In this document: in pieces, positions 39,801-48,478 of the stretch | Layout: every line of letters begins with the position of its first letter | Position numbering within the stretch: the stretch's first letter is position 1 | Assembly (NCBI RefSeq): GCF_900327275.1 | Contig: NZ_LS398548.1 | Location: forward strand, 2,356,001-2,420,000 | Origin: Orientia tsutsugamushi | GTDB lineage: Bacteria > Pseudomonadota > Alphaproteobacteria > Rickettsiales > Rickettsiaceae | Direction: 5' to 3' | Length of the DNA: 64,000 nt | Program-made: the position numbers and the translations under genes | The notes under the pieces: generated by a model | What the model was told of the DNA's origin: nothing | Databases searched by the model: none | The model's input: the letters and a program-made list of their open reading frames with translations, nothing else

Positions 39801-41817
39801 ATATAGCTTCAACATTCTTTTTCATTACCTCTAAATTCAGAGTAGTTAATTCAATTTTAGGAGATAAATTGAAATTATATATCCATGTATCAGACTGATT
39901 GTTATTCATTGAATACAGAGCATTCAAATCCTGCTGAACGTTTAAACTATTACCTATTGCTATTGGCTCTTGTTTATTGGAATCTAATGCTAATTGTGAA
40001 ATTAGCGGTCTTCCATTCTCGGCTGAAATTTTAAAAGTTTGCTCATCTAAGATGTTAAAATTTAAATTTTCAATTAAAGGAAAAATTTGAGATAGTGGAA
40101 GTTTGCTACCAGGATTATATATTTTTAAGCTATAAATATGTTGTGAATGTACTATAAAGTTGAAGACTTTTTTCCCACTTTTTTGAGCTTGAATAACATA
40201 TTTTAAATCATTTACTGCTTCAGTTGAATTAAAATTTTGAATATAGTTTTTAGGAAATATGCATGCATTATCTTTAAATAGTTTTAATCCTTCAAATAAT
40301 CCGTAAGATTTAATTAAAGATGCCTTAAATGAATCTATCCACTGCGCTGATAGATTTTCAAGATCACTTTCAAGCTCTTTAACATTCAAGTTAGCAAGTG
40401 TATTATTATCTACTGACATGCTAATATAGATACTACAGAAATTTGGTGGAACTGTATTTAATTCACTACTTAAAATTTTAGTATTAAATGCTTTTATTAA
40501 GCGACCAGTAATATTTGCATGCACGTTAGGAGTTAGCCTTGCACTTGGTAAAAAAACTATAATATCAATAATATTATTAAGACAATTTGGAAAAAGGCAA
40601 AGCCTTAACGCATTATTATGCATTGCTGATAATACTTTTAAGCATGCACAATAAAGATTTTCTGAGCTAGCCTCAAATAGCATTTCTCTAGGTAAAGATT
40701 CAAATATTGCATTAAATCTTTTGGCATTATAGCTACTGCTACTAAACTTTGAAAAACTAAGTATATCTTTTAACTTATCCAGCAATATAGGAATATTTTG
40801 TACAGATTGCTGTCTAGTTGAAGCACTATAAAGACCTAAGAAGATCATAGCTGAGTTTAAATTTCCGCTCTGGTCTTTTTGCTTTATAAGAACATAATTA
40901 ATAAAGCTGCTTTTATGAACCGTAGATGGCTTATTAATTTTGCCAATTAGTATTCGCTTTTTATCGTTATGCTGATTACAAGCAAGAGAAACAATATTTT
41001 CTACATCTTGTTCATGAAAAAATGCTTTATGGCCAGCAATAAGCTTACTTTTTTTATTTGCTATATTGTAATTAATACAACTTAGAAAAGTAAAATTATC
41101 AGCTTTTAGCCAATGAAGAAAATCTATAATTGATTTTTCTTCCTGGTCAGAAGAGCGAGATAGCGATATAATAATTTTTTCTATTTCCTGCAAGATCGGT
41201 TGCCAGTCTGCAGAAGTTTTATTAATTTGCTCTAAAATTGTAGTAAGCTGATTTTTTATGTTATCAAGAAAATTTTTATCAAAAGTACCGTGTATTTTAC
41301 ATACTATTAAAGATTCAATATTACTATTTGTAATATTAGTAGACTTTCTAGCGTGTAAAGCAGGATGAACATCAACTAATTTACCATCTTTGCTTCTTTG
41401 AGCAATAACTATAGGATGAATAAAGAAAAATGGCTCTAAACCTATTCTCTCTAACAAAGATTTAATTGAATCAATAATAAAAGCTGCATCTATATTGATA
41501 ATTTTAAATTCAATAAAAGGAGGAAATTCGCTTGATTGAGTGAATTGAGAAATTGTAACTAGATAATTTTTATTTATAGGTTTTTTCAGAAAAAACTCAT
41601 ATGCACTTAATGCAGTATCTTTAAAAAAGTTAGCATTATAATTTTCTATATAGTCAATTGGAATATATGAATAGAAACTTTTAATAAATTTAACTAATAA
41701 CTTATCGTTAGAATATTTAGCTTCGCTTTTGATTGCGTTAACAACTTCTGTTTGTAATTCTATACTATCACAGCTAAAGGTTGGAGAATCCGTTAAATCT
41801 AAATCTTGATTATTCAT
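36892..41817 (-). CDS. gdh: NAD-specific glutamate dehydrogenase, large (about 180 kDa) type
   Basis: 1641 residues, the length of the large bacterial NAD-GDH. It converts glutamate to 2-oxoglutarate and ammonia, feeding the TCA cycle; glutamate is a main carbon source for these intracellular bacteria. The catalytic region is well conserved at about residues 800-1250: GGKVARGGIRWSDRGEDYRT, VGSKGGFFVK, VVAADKGTASFSDHAN, the NAD-binding VVGIGDMSGDVFGNGMLRS, and AEGGNLGISQRGRIEYARQG. The long N-terminal part carries ACT-like regulatory modules and the C-terminal part is helical. It is intact and divergent from mnmE across 81 bp. As a housekeeping gene it marks the start of the chromosomal block. 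Confidence 0.95.
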   Translation of the reverse strand: MNNQDLDLTDSPTFSCDSIELQTEVVNAIKSEAKYSNDKLLVKFIKSFYSYIPIDYIENYNANFFKDTALSAYEFFLKKPINKNYLVTISQFTQSSEFPPFIEFKIINIDAAFIIDSIKSLLERIGLEPFFFIHPIVIAQRSKDGKLVDVHPALHARKSTNITNSNIESLIVCKIHGTFDKNFLDNIKNQLTTILEQINKTSADWQPILQEIEKIIISLSRSSDQEEKSIIDFLHWLKADNFTFLSCINYNIANKKSKLIAGHKAFFHEQDVENIVSLACNQHNDKKRILIGKINKPSTVHKSSFINYVLIKQKDQSGNLNSAMIFLGLYSASTRQQSVQNIPILLDKLKDILSFSKFSSSSYNAKRFNAIFESLPREMLFEASSENLYCACLKVLSAMHNNALRLCLFPNCLNNIIDIIVFLPSARLTPNVHANITGRLIKAFNTKILSSELNTVPPNFCSIYISMSVDNNTLANLNVKELESDLENLSAQWIDSFKASLIKSYGLFEGLKLFKDNACIFPKNYIQNFNSTEAVNDLKYVIQAQKSGKKVFNFIVHSQHIYSLKIYNPGSKLPLSQIFPLIENLNFNILDEQTFKISAENGRPLISQLALDSNKQEPIAIGNSLNVQQDLNALYSMNNNQSDTWIYNFNLSPKIELTTLNLEVMKKNVEAILEKITTEVLEYDVLYKLTTLINIGVYQVRLLQALVHYLQQIKFAYSKDYVKSLLIKHYQFTNTLLKLFDYRFNPHAVTKHDINNIEQELLKHLNLIGSSAEDKVLRTMLALVKAISRTNYYHLTKNGNHKNYLSFKIKSQLIPDLPLPVPYAEIFVFSNEFEGIHLRGGKVARGGIRWSDRGEDYRTEVLGLMKAQMTKNTIIVPVGSKGGFFVKVSPESTANASSYQKLAVECYRNFLRGLLDITDNTVTEKILSPENTVIQNEDYDDPYLVVAADKGTASFSDHANKISQEYDFWLRDAFASGGSDGYDHKKMGITAKGAWISVQHHFKHLGVDVQKDTITVVGIGDMSGDVFGNGMLRSDTIKLVGAFNHMHIFVDPNPDPKQSYQERLRLFQLPHSKWSDYDPKVLSKGGGVFSRSAKIIKLSSEAQQLFNLTKNEVKPEELIKALLKAKVDLIWNGGIGTYIKASDESMFDIGDKSNDALRCNAKDISAKVIAEGGNLGISQRGRIEYARQGGRINTDFIDNSAGVECSDHEVNIKIALNNAMAKNKLTLKERNKILEQMSPMVEKLVLVDNHKQNQAITITEKSKLFTMEMFTNTIKTLEQAGLLDRTVEFLPSDNEIAQRSLSKEKMTRPELAILLSYSKMHTYAELIKTDLASEPFLSKYLLNYFPELMQKRFYDEISAHPLRKEIILTVLSNKVINQISGPILNMIQNDTKATLDNIVKAYVITNEIFSIDELWQNIDDLGTHINNEVQVIIFSEINKLIRRGISWFIQNTAELDITKTINIYKKPTVALAKKISSLSSSITAKAKDKFDYYISHNIPPKLATHLSNIDYLISVLDIILVSVNSNSDYNKVAKTYFAVGEVLSLYWLRKCCDQLISDHYWNRLAIRSLKEDLYNKQRRLLSCIITTKQQLTFDRWWQKNKANAVAYLDLINEIAMHKTTVDLHMIVLANKKCETFLNKVS

Positions 41818-41898
41818 ATGTATAAAATATAATTTTTAAAATAGCAGATAGTTTATGTTATATTATAGCTTTCATCAAGAATAAAGTAATATCTAAAA
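41818..41898. promoter_or_regulatory. Divergent promoter region gdh / mnmE
   Basis: 81 bp shared by two divergent housekeeping genes. TATATTATAG around 41859-41868 gives a -10-like box about 30 bp before the mnmE ATG. ATAAAATATAATTTTTAAAA beside gdh could serve the other direction. Confidence 0.4.
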
Positions 41899-43242
41899 AT
41901 GACTAATAAAACTATATTTGCACAGTCATCTGCTAAAGGCAAAGCAGGCGTTACTGTTTTTAGGATTTCTGGTAGTTTGTCATTATTGATTGTTGAAAGA
42001 TTATGTGGTAAATTTAATATAATACCAAGAAAAGTTTACTATCGTACTATTCGCTGTTATACTACTTCGCAAATCATTGACAAGGCATTAATAGTATATT
42101 TTCAAGGTGAACACAGTTTTACAGGGGAAGATGTAGTAGAAATACATACGCATGGTAGTGTTGCTGTCGCAAAAATGTTAACTAGATCTATACTGGAATG
42201 CGATGGTGTTAGATTGGCGGAACCTGGCGAATTTGCAAAGCGCGCTTTTTTAAATGGTAAAATGGATCTAACTATGGCAGAAGGATTAGTGGATTTGATT
42301 GAATCAGAAACGCTAATGCAGCATAAGCAAGCAATCAGGCAAATGGGAGGTGAGCTTGAGAAATTATATAGCCACTGGCGTGGAATGTTAATAAAGATAC
42401 TAAGTTTTGTTGAAGGATATATTGATTTTCCAGATGAAGAAATACCGCAGTCAGTATTAAGAGAAGCAAAATCAATTATTAATAATCTAACTCAAGAAAT
42501 TTCTAATCATTTAAGAGATGCTCGTAAAGGTGAGGTTCTTAGACATGGCATAGTATTAGCAATTACTGGTGAAACTAACACTGGAAAATCTAGCTTATTA
42601 AATTATTTAACTATGAGGGAAGCAGCTATTGTTTCAGATATTCCAGGAACTACTAGAGATGTTATTGAAGCTCATCTTGATATTGGAGGATATCCAATAA
42701 TAGTGCGTGATACTGCTGGTATTAGAGAAAGTGATGATCCAATAGAACAAGAAGGTATTAAGAGGTCATTGCTAGCATTTAAAAATTCTGATATCAGAAT
42801 TTTAATGATTGATGCTACAAATATGAACAGCGTTAATCAAACTATTGCTCATTTGTTGAATGATGTTTATACAATCTTAGTAATTAATAAGATTGACCTA
42901 GTAAATTATAAGTATGACAGTAGCAGGTTACCATGCGATAAGCCAATAGTTGCAATCTCATTGCTAAAACATGTTGGATTAGATGAATTAATGGCAGAAA
43001 TAGTAAGCTATGCAGAAAAAATAGCAGATCCAGGAAATGTTCCTGCAATTACTAGAGAAAGATATCGTAATAGTTTAAATCAGGCATTAGAATTATTACA
43101 GTTAGTAAATTTAGAAAATGATTTGGTGCTTGCTGCTGAAGATTTAAGAATGGCAATTAGATATCTAGAGCATATTACTGGAAAGATTAAAATAGATGAT
43201 ATTTTAGCAGAAATTTTTGCTAGCTTCTGTATAGGTAAATAA
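41899..43242 (+). CDS. mnmE: tRNA modification GTPase MnmE
   Basis: 447 residues with the full MnmE layout: an N-terminal folate-binding domain (MTNKTIFAQSSAKGKAGVTV), a helical domain, and an inserted G domain with G1 GETNTGKSSLLN, IPGTTRD, DTAGI and NKID, ending in the invariant CIGK. With MnmG it builds the 5-carboxymethylaminomethyl group on wobble uridine 34 of certain tRNAs. The final cysteine motif shows the gene is complete. It heads a run of same-strand genes (xerC 25 bp downstream). Confidence 0.97.
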   Translation: MTNKTIFAQSSAKGKAGVTVFRISGSLSLLIVERLCGKFNIIPRKVYYRTIRCYTTSQIIDKALIVYFQGEHSFTGEDVVEIHTHGSVAVAKMLTRSILECDGVRLAEPGEFAKRAFLNGKMDLTMAEGLVDLIESETLMQHKQAIRQMGGELEKLYSHWRGMLIKILSFVEGYIDFPDEEIPQSVLREAKSIINNLTQEISNHLRDARKGEVLRHGIVLAITGETNTGKSSLLNYLTMREAAIVSDIPGTTRDVIEAHLDIGGYPIIVRDTAGIRESDDPIEQEGIKRSLLAFKNSDIRILMIDATNMNSVNQTIAHLLNDVYTILVINKIDLVNYKYDSSRLPCDKPIVAISLLKHVGLDELMAEIVSYAEKIADPGNVPAITRERYRNSLNQALELLQLVNLENDLVLAAEDLRMAIRYLEHITGKIKIDDILAEIFASFCIGK

Positions 43243-43267
43243 GTTTAATTATATTAATATTTGTATT

Positions 43268-44206
43268 ATGCAACTTAATTCTCAACTTGAAAAAATTATA
43301 ACTGAGTGGCTTAACCATCTTAAAAACTATAAAAATTATTCAATTAATACATGTAGTTCTTACAATAATGACTTACAGCAGTTTCTTAATTTTATAGTTG
43401 ATTATTGTAATTTAAGTGAGTTAAAGATTAGTCATCTTTGTTCAGTTGATATAAGATTAATGAGAAGTTGGTTAAGCCAGAGATATAACCTTCAATATAA
43501 TTCTAGTTCAAATAGTAGAGCATTATCTAGCGTTAGAAATTTTTACAAGTATTTATTTAAGCAACATAATTTAGTTAATAAGATTATTAGTGCAGTTAGA
43601 AGCCCTAAATTAGCTAAACGGTTACCTAAAGCTCTTGATATTGAGGATACAGTAGCTTGTACTACTGAAATTAATAATATAGCAAATGATAAATGGATAG
43701 GGGCAAGAGATAAAGCTTTGCTGTTTTTATTATATGGTCAAGGATTACGTATTTCTGAAGCCTTATCTGTAACTAAAGCTAGTTTAAAATCAGAATCATT
43801 GATAATTAAAGGTAAAGGCAATAAAATAAGGCTAATCCCATGGCTTGATATTACTAAGCAACTAGTATCAGATTACGTAAATCTTGTACCATATTCACTA
43901 ACAGATAACTCTCCATTATTTGTTGGAAAAAGAGGGAAAAAACTGCAGCCAGCAGTTTTTGGTCGACATTTAATTAAATTACGGCGTCAATTAAACTTAC
44001 CAGAATCATTAACAGCTCATACTTTTCGGCATTGTTTTGCTAGTCACTTGCTTAATAACGGTGCTGATTTACGCTCTATACAGGAATTATTAGGTCATCA
44101 AAGTTTATCATCAACACAAATATATACAAAAATTAATTCTGATTTTTTAACTTCAGTGTATAATAAATCACACCCATTAGTTAGAGAACAAAATAATAAA
44201 ACTTAA
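43268..44206 (+). CDS. xerC: Tyrosine recombinase XerC
   Basis: 312 residues. The N-terminal SAM-like DNA-binding domain shows SINTCSSYNNDLQQFLNFI and SNSRALSSVRNFYKYL. The catalytic domain has YGQGLRISEAL (first Arg), HTFRHCFASHLLNNGADL (H-x-x-R), LLGHQSLSSTQIYTKI (H and nucleophile Y). The SPKLAKRLPKAL segment favours XerC over XerD. With XerD it resolves chromosome dimers at dif. It is unrelated to the two broken RAGE integrases nearby and is intact. Confidence 0.9.
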   Translation: MQLNSQLEKIITEWLNHLKNYKNYSINTCSSYNNDLQQFLNFIVDYCNLSELKISHLCSVDIRLMRSWLSQRYNLQYNSSSNSRALSSVRNFYKYLFKQHNLVNKIISAVRSPKLAKRLPKALDIEDTVACTTEINNIANDKWIGARDKALLFLLYGQGLRISEALSVTKASLKSESLIIKGKGNKIRLIPWLDITKQLVSDYVNLVPYSLTDNSPLFVGKRGKKLQPAVFGRHLIKLRRQLNLPESLTAHTFRHCFASHLLNNGADLRSIQELLGHQSLSSTQIYTKINSDFLTSVYNKSHPLVREQNNKT

Positions 44207-44240
44207 TTAAGTGGTTAATTAAAAAATAATATAGTGCATT

Positions 44241-44672
44241 ATGAGTAAAATAATATTACCTAAAGGATATAAACCTTCTGAAGAAGAAGAGTATATGAGT
44301 CCAAACCAGCTTGAATACTTTAAGCAAAAGCTTGAGAAATGGAAAGAAGAATTAATTCAAGAATCTTTAGATACTATTGATCATTTAAAAGATGGTCATC
44401 TTAAAGAGCCTGATTTAAACTATCAAGCTTCTAGAGAAGCAGATACTGCTATTGAACTTAAAACAAGAAGTAGGTACAAAAAGTTAATTGATAAAATTGA
44501 AACTGCATTAAAGAAAATTGAATTAAAACAATATGGTTATTGTGAAGAAAGCGGAGAAAAAATAGGATTAAAAAGACTTGAAGCTCGCCCAATAGCAACA
44601 TTATGTATTGAATCACAGGAACGCCATGAAAAATATGAAAAACAGCATAATGATGATTATGATGCAGACTAA
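44241..44672 (+). CDS. dksA: DksA family RNA-polymerase-binding transcription factor
   Basis: 143 residues with the DksA coiled coil (DTIDHLKDGHLKEPDLNYQA, ASREADTAIELKTRSRYKKL) and C-terminal finger (YGYCEESGEKIGLKRLEARP, ATLCIESQERHEK). DksA enters the RNA polymerase secondary channel and works with ppGpp. Two of the four zinc-binding cysteines of the E. coli protein are serine here (C-E-E-S and C-I-E-S), as often in alphaproteobacterial relatives, so zinc binding is doubtful. The acidic coil tip appears kept. It is a notable neighbour in a genome segment with four alarmone hydrolase genes. Confidence 0.92.
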   Translation: MSKIILPKGYKPSEEEEYMSPNQLEYFKQKLEKWKEELIQESLDTIDHLKDGHLKEPDLNYQASREADTAIELKTRSRYKKLIDKIETALKKIELKQYGYCEESGEKIGLKRLEARPIATLCIESQERHEKYEKQHNDDYDAD

Positions 44673-44761
44673 CTTAAAAAGTTTATTTAATTTAATAATA
44701 TAATGGAATCATACCAACTAGCTATAGATGAAAAAAATAATTAATAAATTGGAGATTTGCA

Positions 44762-45289
44762 GTGTTTATTGAAAAAATTAAAATTGGAAATGACGTACCT
44801 AATGATGTTAATGCTATAATTGAAATACCAATGAATCAGCAGTACATAAAATATGAAATCGATAAAAACTCTGGAGCAATAATGGTAGATAGATTTTTAC
44901 AAGTAGCAATGTCATATCCTTGCAATTATGGATTTATACCGCATACTTTAGCAGGAGATAATGACCCATTAGATGTGCTAGTTATTTCAAAGTATCCATT
45001 ACTTTCTGGGTCAATAATTAATGTTAGACCAGTTGGAGGATTAACTATGATAGACGAATCTGGCCAGGATGAAAAAATTTTAGCAGTACCCCATAGCAAG
45101 GTTGATAGTAGCTATGATGGTATTCATGACATTACTGATTTAGATACTGATCTTAAGCAGTGTATTCTTCATTTTTTTGAACACTACAAAGACTTAGATA
45201 AAAATAAATGGGTCAAAGTAGAAGATTTTTTTAATCAGTCAACAGCAAAAGCTATTATTAATCAGTCAATTAAAACTAACTTAAGCTAA
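44762..45289 (+). CDS. ppa: Inorganic pyrophosphatase
   Basis: 175 residues of family I soluble pyrophosphatase, which hydrolyses PPi to phosphate and pulls biosynthesis forward. The active-site segment DNDPLDVLV carries the metal-binding aspartates; MSYPCNYGFIPHTLAGD precedes it, and KWVKVEDFF near the end is typical. The start is GTG at 44762, supported by GGAG seven bases upstream and by alignment of the N-terminus. Length is normal and the gene intact. Confidence 0.95.
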   Translation: MFIEKIKIGNDVPNDVNAIIEIPMNQQYIKYEIDKNSGAIMVDRFLQVAMSYPCNYGFIPHTLAGDNDPLDVLVISKYPLLSGSIINVRPVGGLTMIDESGQDEKILAVPHSKVDSSYDGIHDITDLDTDLKQCILHFFEHYKDLDKNKWVKVEDFFNQSTAKAIINQSIKTNLS

Positions 45290-45312
45290 ATGCGATTTGA
45301 TTTTGTGTATTT

Positions 45313-46185
45313 ATGCTAAATACTCTCATAAAAAGTTGGCAAAATAACATTTTTGCCAATGCCTGGATAATTAATACTGATAACTCTGATAAAGCTTTGA
45401 GTATTTTACTGAAATTTTGCAATAAAATACTCAATCACCATGATGATGCTGTTTTTCATCAAGATATGATTTTAGTTAAACGTAGGTCTATGAATGGTAA
45501 TAGCAATGATAAATTTATTACTGTTGATCAAATACGTGATATGCTATTTTTTCTGAATAAAACACCGATAAAATCAGCTATAAAAATTGCAATTATATAC
45601 GAATCAGAATATATGAATATTAATTCTGCTAATTGTTGTCTTAAAATACTTGAAGATCCACCTATTAATCGCTACATTTTCTTAATTACTACTAAATTTG
45701 CAAGCATACTTTCTACAATTAAATCTCGTTGCCATTTACTTACTCAAAAATTTGATCATTGTAATAATACTGCATTAGCAGCATATTCTGAAGTTGAATA
45801 CCAAAATCTAATTAATATGCTTAATACCAAAACTACAAAAATTCAATTAGAATTTATTCAAAAAATAAAATCTATACAACTCAATTCACAAGAATGGTAT
45901 AAATTTGGTCAAGCTTGCATGATATTAATCGTAAAATCTATCAGATATAAAGTTGGCTTTAAGGAAGCTAAAGATCATAGCAATAATGATTGCGCCATTG
46001 CTGAAATGAGAGTTATTGAAAAAATCAGCAATACTAATTCAACTGAGGAGCTAGTTCAAAAATATGACAAGGTAAGTAATATTCTATACAACACTAATAA
46101 TGTTGACTTAGATGTTGGTAATGCTACGTTATTAATATTATCACTAATGCAAAACCAATTGAATTTTCATGAAAATAATAATTAA
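45313..46185 (+). CDS. holB: DNA polymerase III subunit delta-prime
   Basis: 290 residues resembling the short, divergent delta-prime of Rickettsiales. It is a clamp-loader subunit that opens beta-clamp rings with gamma/tau and delta. The clearest stretch is the AAA+ core ITVDQIRDMLFFLNKTPIKS, IYESEYMNINSANCCLKILE and DPPINRYIFLITTKFASILS, followed by TIKSRCHLL with the sensor/arginine (SRC) motif. No Walker A is evident, as expected for delta-prime. It overlaps the next gene by 17 bp. Confidence 0.85.
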   Translation: MLNTLIKSWQNNIFANAWIINTDNSDKALSILLKFCNKILNHHDDAVFHQDMILVKRRSMNGNSNDKFITVDQIRDMLFFLNKTPIKSAIKIAIIYESEYMNINSANCCLKILEDPPINRYIFLITTKFASILSTIKSRCHLLTQKFDHCNNTALAAYSEVEYQNLINMLNTKTTKIQLEFIQKIKSIQLNSQEWYKFGQACMILIVKSIRYKVGFKEAKDHSNNDCAIAEMRVIEKISNTNSTEELVQKYDKVSNILYNTNNVDLDVGNATLLILSLMQNQLNFHENNN

Positions 46186-47110
46186 TGACTCCTTAGTTAC
46201 AACGAGGCTTGATAAATTCTTAAAAAGAAAATATTCGCACCTTACACAAGGTGTAATAGAGCGTGGAATAAGAAAGGGGCATATAAAAGTTAATGACGCA
46301 AAATCTAAAGCAAAGTTACAAGTTAAAGATAATGATGTACTTACTATAGCTGATTATTTAACAACTTGTAGCAATCAAAAACATATAAAGCTTAAAAAGA
46401 AAGTAAAAGATAATGTTGGAGTAAAAACGCTAGCTCATAAAATTGTCAACGATTATAAAATAGCTGAGACTTCAGATTATATCATAATAAATAAACCTGC
46501 ATTATTACCAACTCAAGGTGGTAGCAAAATTTCACTTTCACTTGATGATGCGATAAAATATCTCAATAAATCTTTTTATTATGATTTTAAATTAGTACAT
46601 AGGCTAGACAGAGAGACTAGCGGGTTACTTATTATTGCCAAAAATCATAAAACTGCAATTAAACTTTCTCAAGCATTTTTGCATCATTCAATTAAAAAAG
46701 AGTATACTGCTATTTTACAAGGAGTTCCTAGTCAATTATCAGGTGAAATAATAACTAATATTACCAAAACTGGTGATAGAATGGTAGAAACTCAAAATGG
46801 TGGTAAAGTTAGTATTACTAAATATCAAGTTAAAGCAGTCTCAATGAATTCACAATTATCATTAGTATCATTTATTCCAGTTACAGGTCGTACTCATCAA
46901 CTAAGAGTACATGCTGCTAAAATTTGTCATCCAATTATTGGAGATAAAAAATATAATATTAGCAATACTTATTATAACTATTCATTGAAACTGCATGCTG
47001 CTAAAATCTGTATTCCAAAGCACCTGTTTGGTGATCAAAGAATATACTATGCTCCTTTACCGTATCAGTTTCAGCAGGTAATATCAACATTTTTTGATCA
47101 TAACCAGTAA
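46169..47110 (+). CDS. rluC: Pseudouridine synthase, RluC/RluD family
   Basis: 313 residues. An S4 RNA-binding domain at the N-terminus (TRLDKFLKRKYSHLTQGVIE, IRKGHIKVNDAKSK) precedes the RluA-type catalytic domain, with VHRLDRETSGLLIIAKN holding the catalytic aspartate and VTGRTHQLRVHAA for substrate binding. It converts specific uridines of 23S rRNA to pseudouridine; the S4 domain fits RluC. It overlaps holB by 17 bp and closes the housekeeping run. Confidence 0.9.
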   Translation: MKIIINDSLVTTRLDKFLKRKYSHLTQGVIERGIRKGHIKVNDAKSKAKLQVKDNDVLTIADYLTTCSNQKHIKLKKKVKDNVGVKTLAHKIVNDYKIAETSDYIIINKPALLPTQGGSKISLSLDDAIKYLNKSFYYDFKLVHRLDRETSGLLIIAKNHKTAIKLSQAFLHHSIKKEYTAILQGVPSQLSGEIITNITKTGDRMVETQNGGKVSITKYQVKAVSMNSQLSLVSFIPVTGRTHQLRVHAAKICHPIIGDKKYNISNTYYNYSLKLHAAKICIPKHLFGDQRIYYAPLPYQFQQVISTFFDHNQ

Positions 47111-47476
47111 GGACTGATAAGATGTACTCGTCACATTTGTATACCAATAGTTAGAACTATATTGCACACAATTAAGCCAATGGATTCAAGATATAGCTTA
47201 ATTCTGAAAGGTAGTTACACATTGTAAAGTATAACAGACAGCATCAAAAAAATCATTAAATAAGTAAGATACTACATATTTCTTTTTTTGCTTTTAAGTC
47301 AAAAATGCTGAATTAGATTCAAATCTGGAAAATAAGTTGGTGGATATAATTAGGAGATTAGAGGTAAGGTAAAGAAAGTGAAAGATAGTTTAAACTTGAG
47401 AAAAAGAAACAGAAATTTCATTATGTTTAAAACATAATGAAGAAATTAAGCAAGAACATTAGCTTTAAAATATATA
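47111..47476. other. Intergenic debris with an IS630 fragment
   Basis: No gene. Around 47311-47350 the sequence (GATTCAAATCTGGAAAATAA) is a decayed match to the IS630 transposase region at 53838-53870, in the same orientation. Confidence 0.45.
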
Positions 47477-47576
47477 TAGTCATTTACAATGAAGTTTGAG
47501 CATAGAAAAAGCGGTAATAGCGTCATAAGATTTACCAACATGATATTTTATACGCAAACTTCATTGTAATTGACTA
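47477..47576. mobile_element. 100-bp MITE of the IS630 element, flanked by TA
   Basis: It starts TAGTCATTTACAATGAAGTT and ends AACTTCATTGTAATTGACTA, the two ends of the IS630 copy at 53721-54642, joined with almost no interior. TA occurs on both sides, the target duplication typical of IS630/Tc1-mariner elements. Confidence 0.75.
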
Positions 47577-47794
47577 TAAACGAATTATTCCTCATACAGA
47601 TCAATCAATTTATAAACAGCTGCAATAAGTTGATGTGCTTGCTATGTGCTTATCGGTAGTAGAGTTTTCATGCAATAAACATAAATTGTGAATATGGTTA
47701 GTACCATCACATCTTATATAGCTAAACCTCTATAAAGCAGTTATGTTATATACTGATTTGACTATATTTTATTACAATCATTGTCAGGGAAAGA

Positions 47795-48340
47795 AACATG
47801 AAAATATTATATTGATTCGACAAAGCTTCCTGTATCCAATAATCAGAGGATTTATAGGTATAAAGCATTTTAAAATAAAACATGAATTGGCAAGAGTTCT
47901 ACAGGATGGTTTTTAAATGTAAGCTGCATATATTTATTAATCATCATGGAGATATTGTGAGTTTTTTCACTCTAACTTCAGACAATGTTAATGATAGAAT
48001 AGTAGTAGAATATTTAGTATGCAAACTTAAAGGATGGCTATTTGCTGATCATGGATTTATTAGCAAAAAACTTGTTGTATCACTTACTAACCAAGGTTTA
48101 AAGCTAATCACAAAAATTAGATCCAACATGAAAGAAAAAGTAATTCATCCTATAAAATTTTCACTTCTTAACAAAAGGTATATTATAGAAACTATATAAT
48201 GGTCAATTAAAACATCTTTTTCATATTGATCATACTTGCCAGAGATTCTGGTATGTATTTTTACACTAATGTTCTCTCTGGATTGCTTGCTTATGTTTTT
48301 AAACTTAATAAAATTTTTGTTTCTTTTTCAAATTTAAATT
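47795..48340 (+). pseudogene. IS982-family transposase remnant
   Basis: Several frames in order give DSTKLPVSNNQRIYRYKAF, IGKSSTGWF, then KCKLHIFINHHGDIVSFF, GWLFADHGFISKKLV and QLKHLFHIDHTCQRFW, the successive blocks of an IS982 transposase, with at least three frameshifts. The 105-aa open frame at 47882-48199 is its largest piece. No activity is expected. The stretch 48341-48478 shows nothing. Confidence 0.75.
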
Positions 48341-48478
48341 ATCTTTCTCTTTCTTTGCATTACCTACGATATCTCAATTATATCGAACTCTGGATTTTAT
48401 ATGTAATAATATACTCATAGCATAATACAATCAGAACTATTTAAGATTAAAAATTATGTATTTGGTTGCAGTTCTAAT

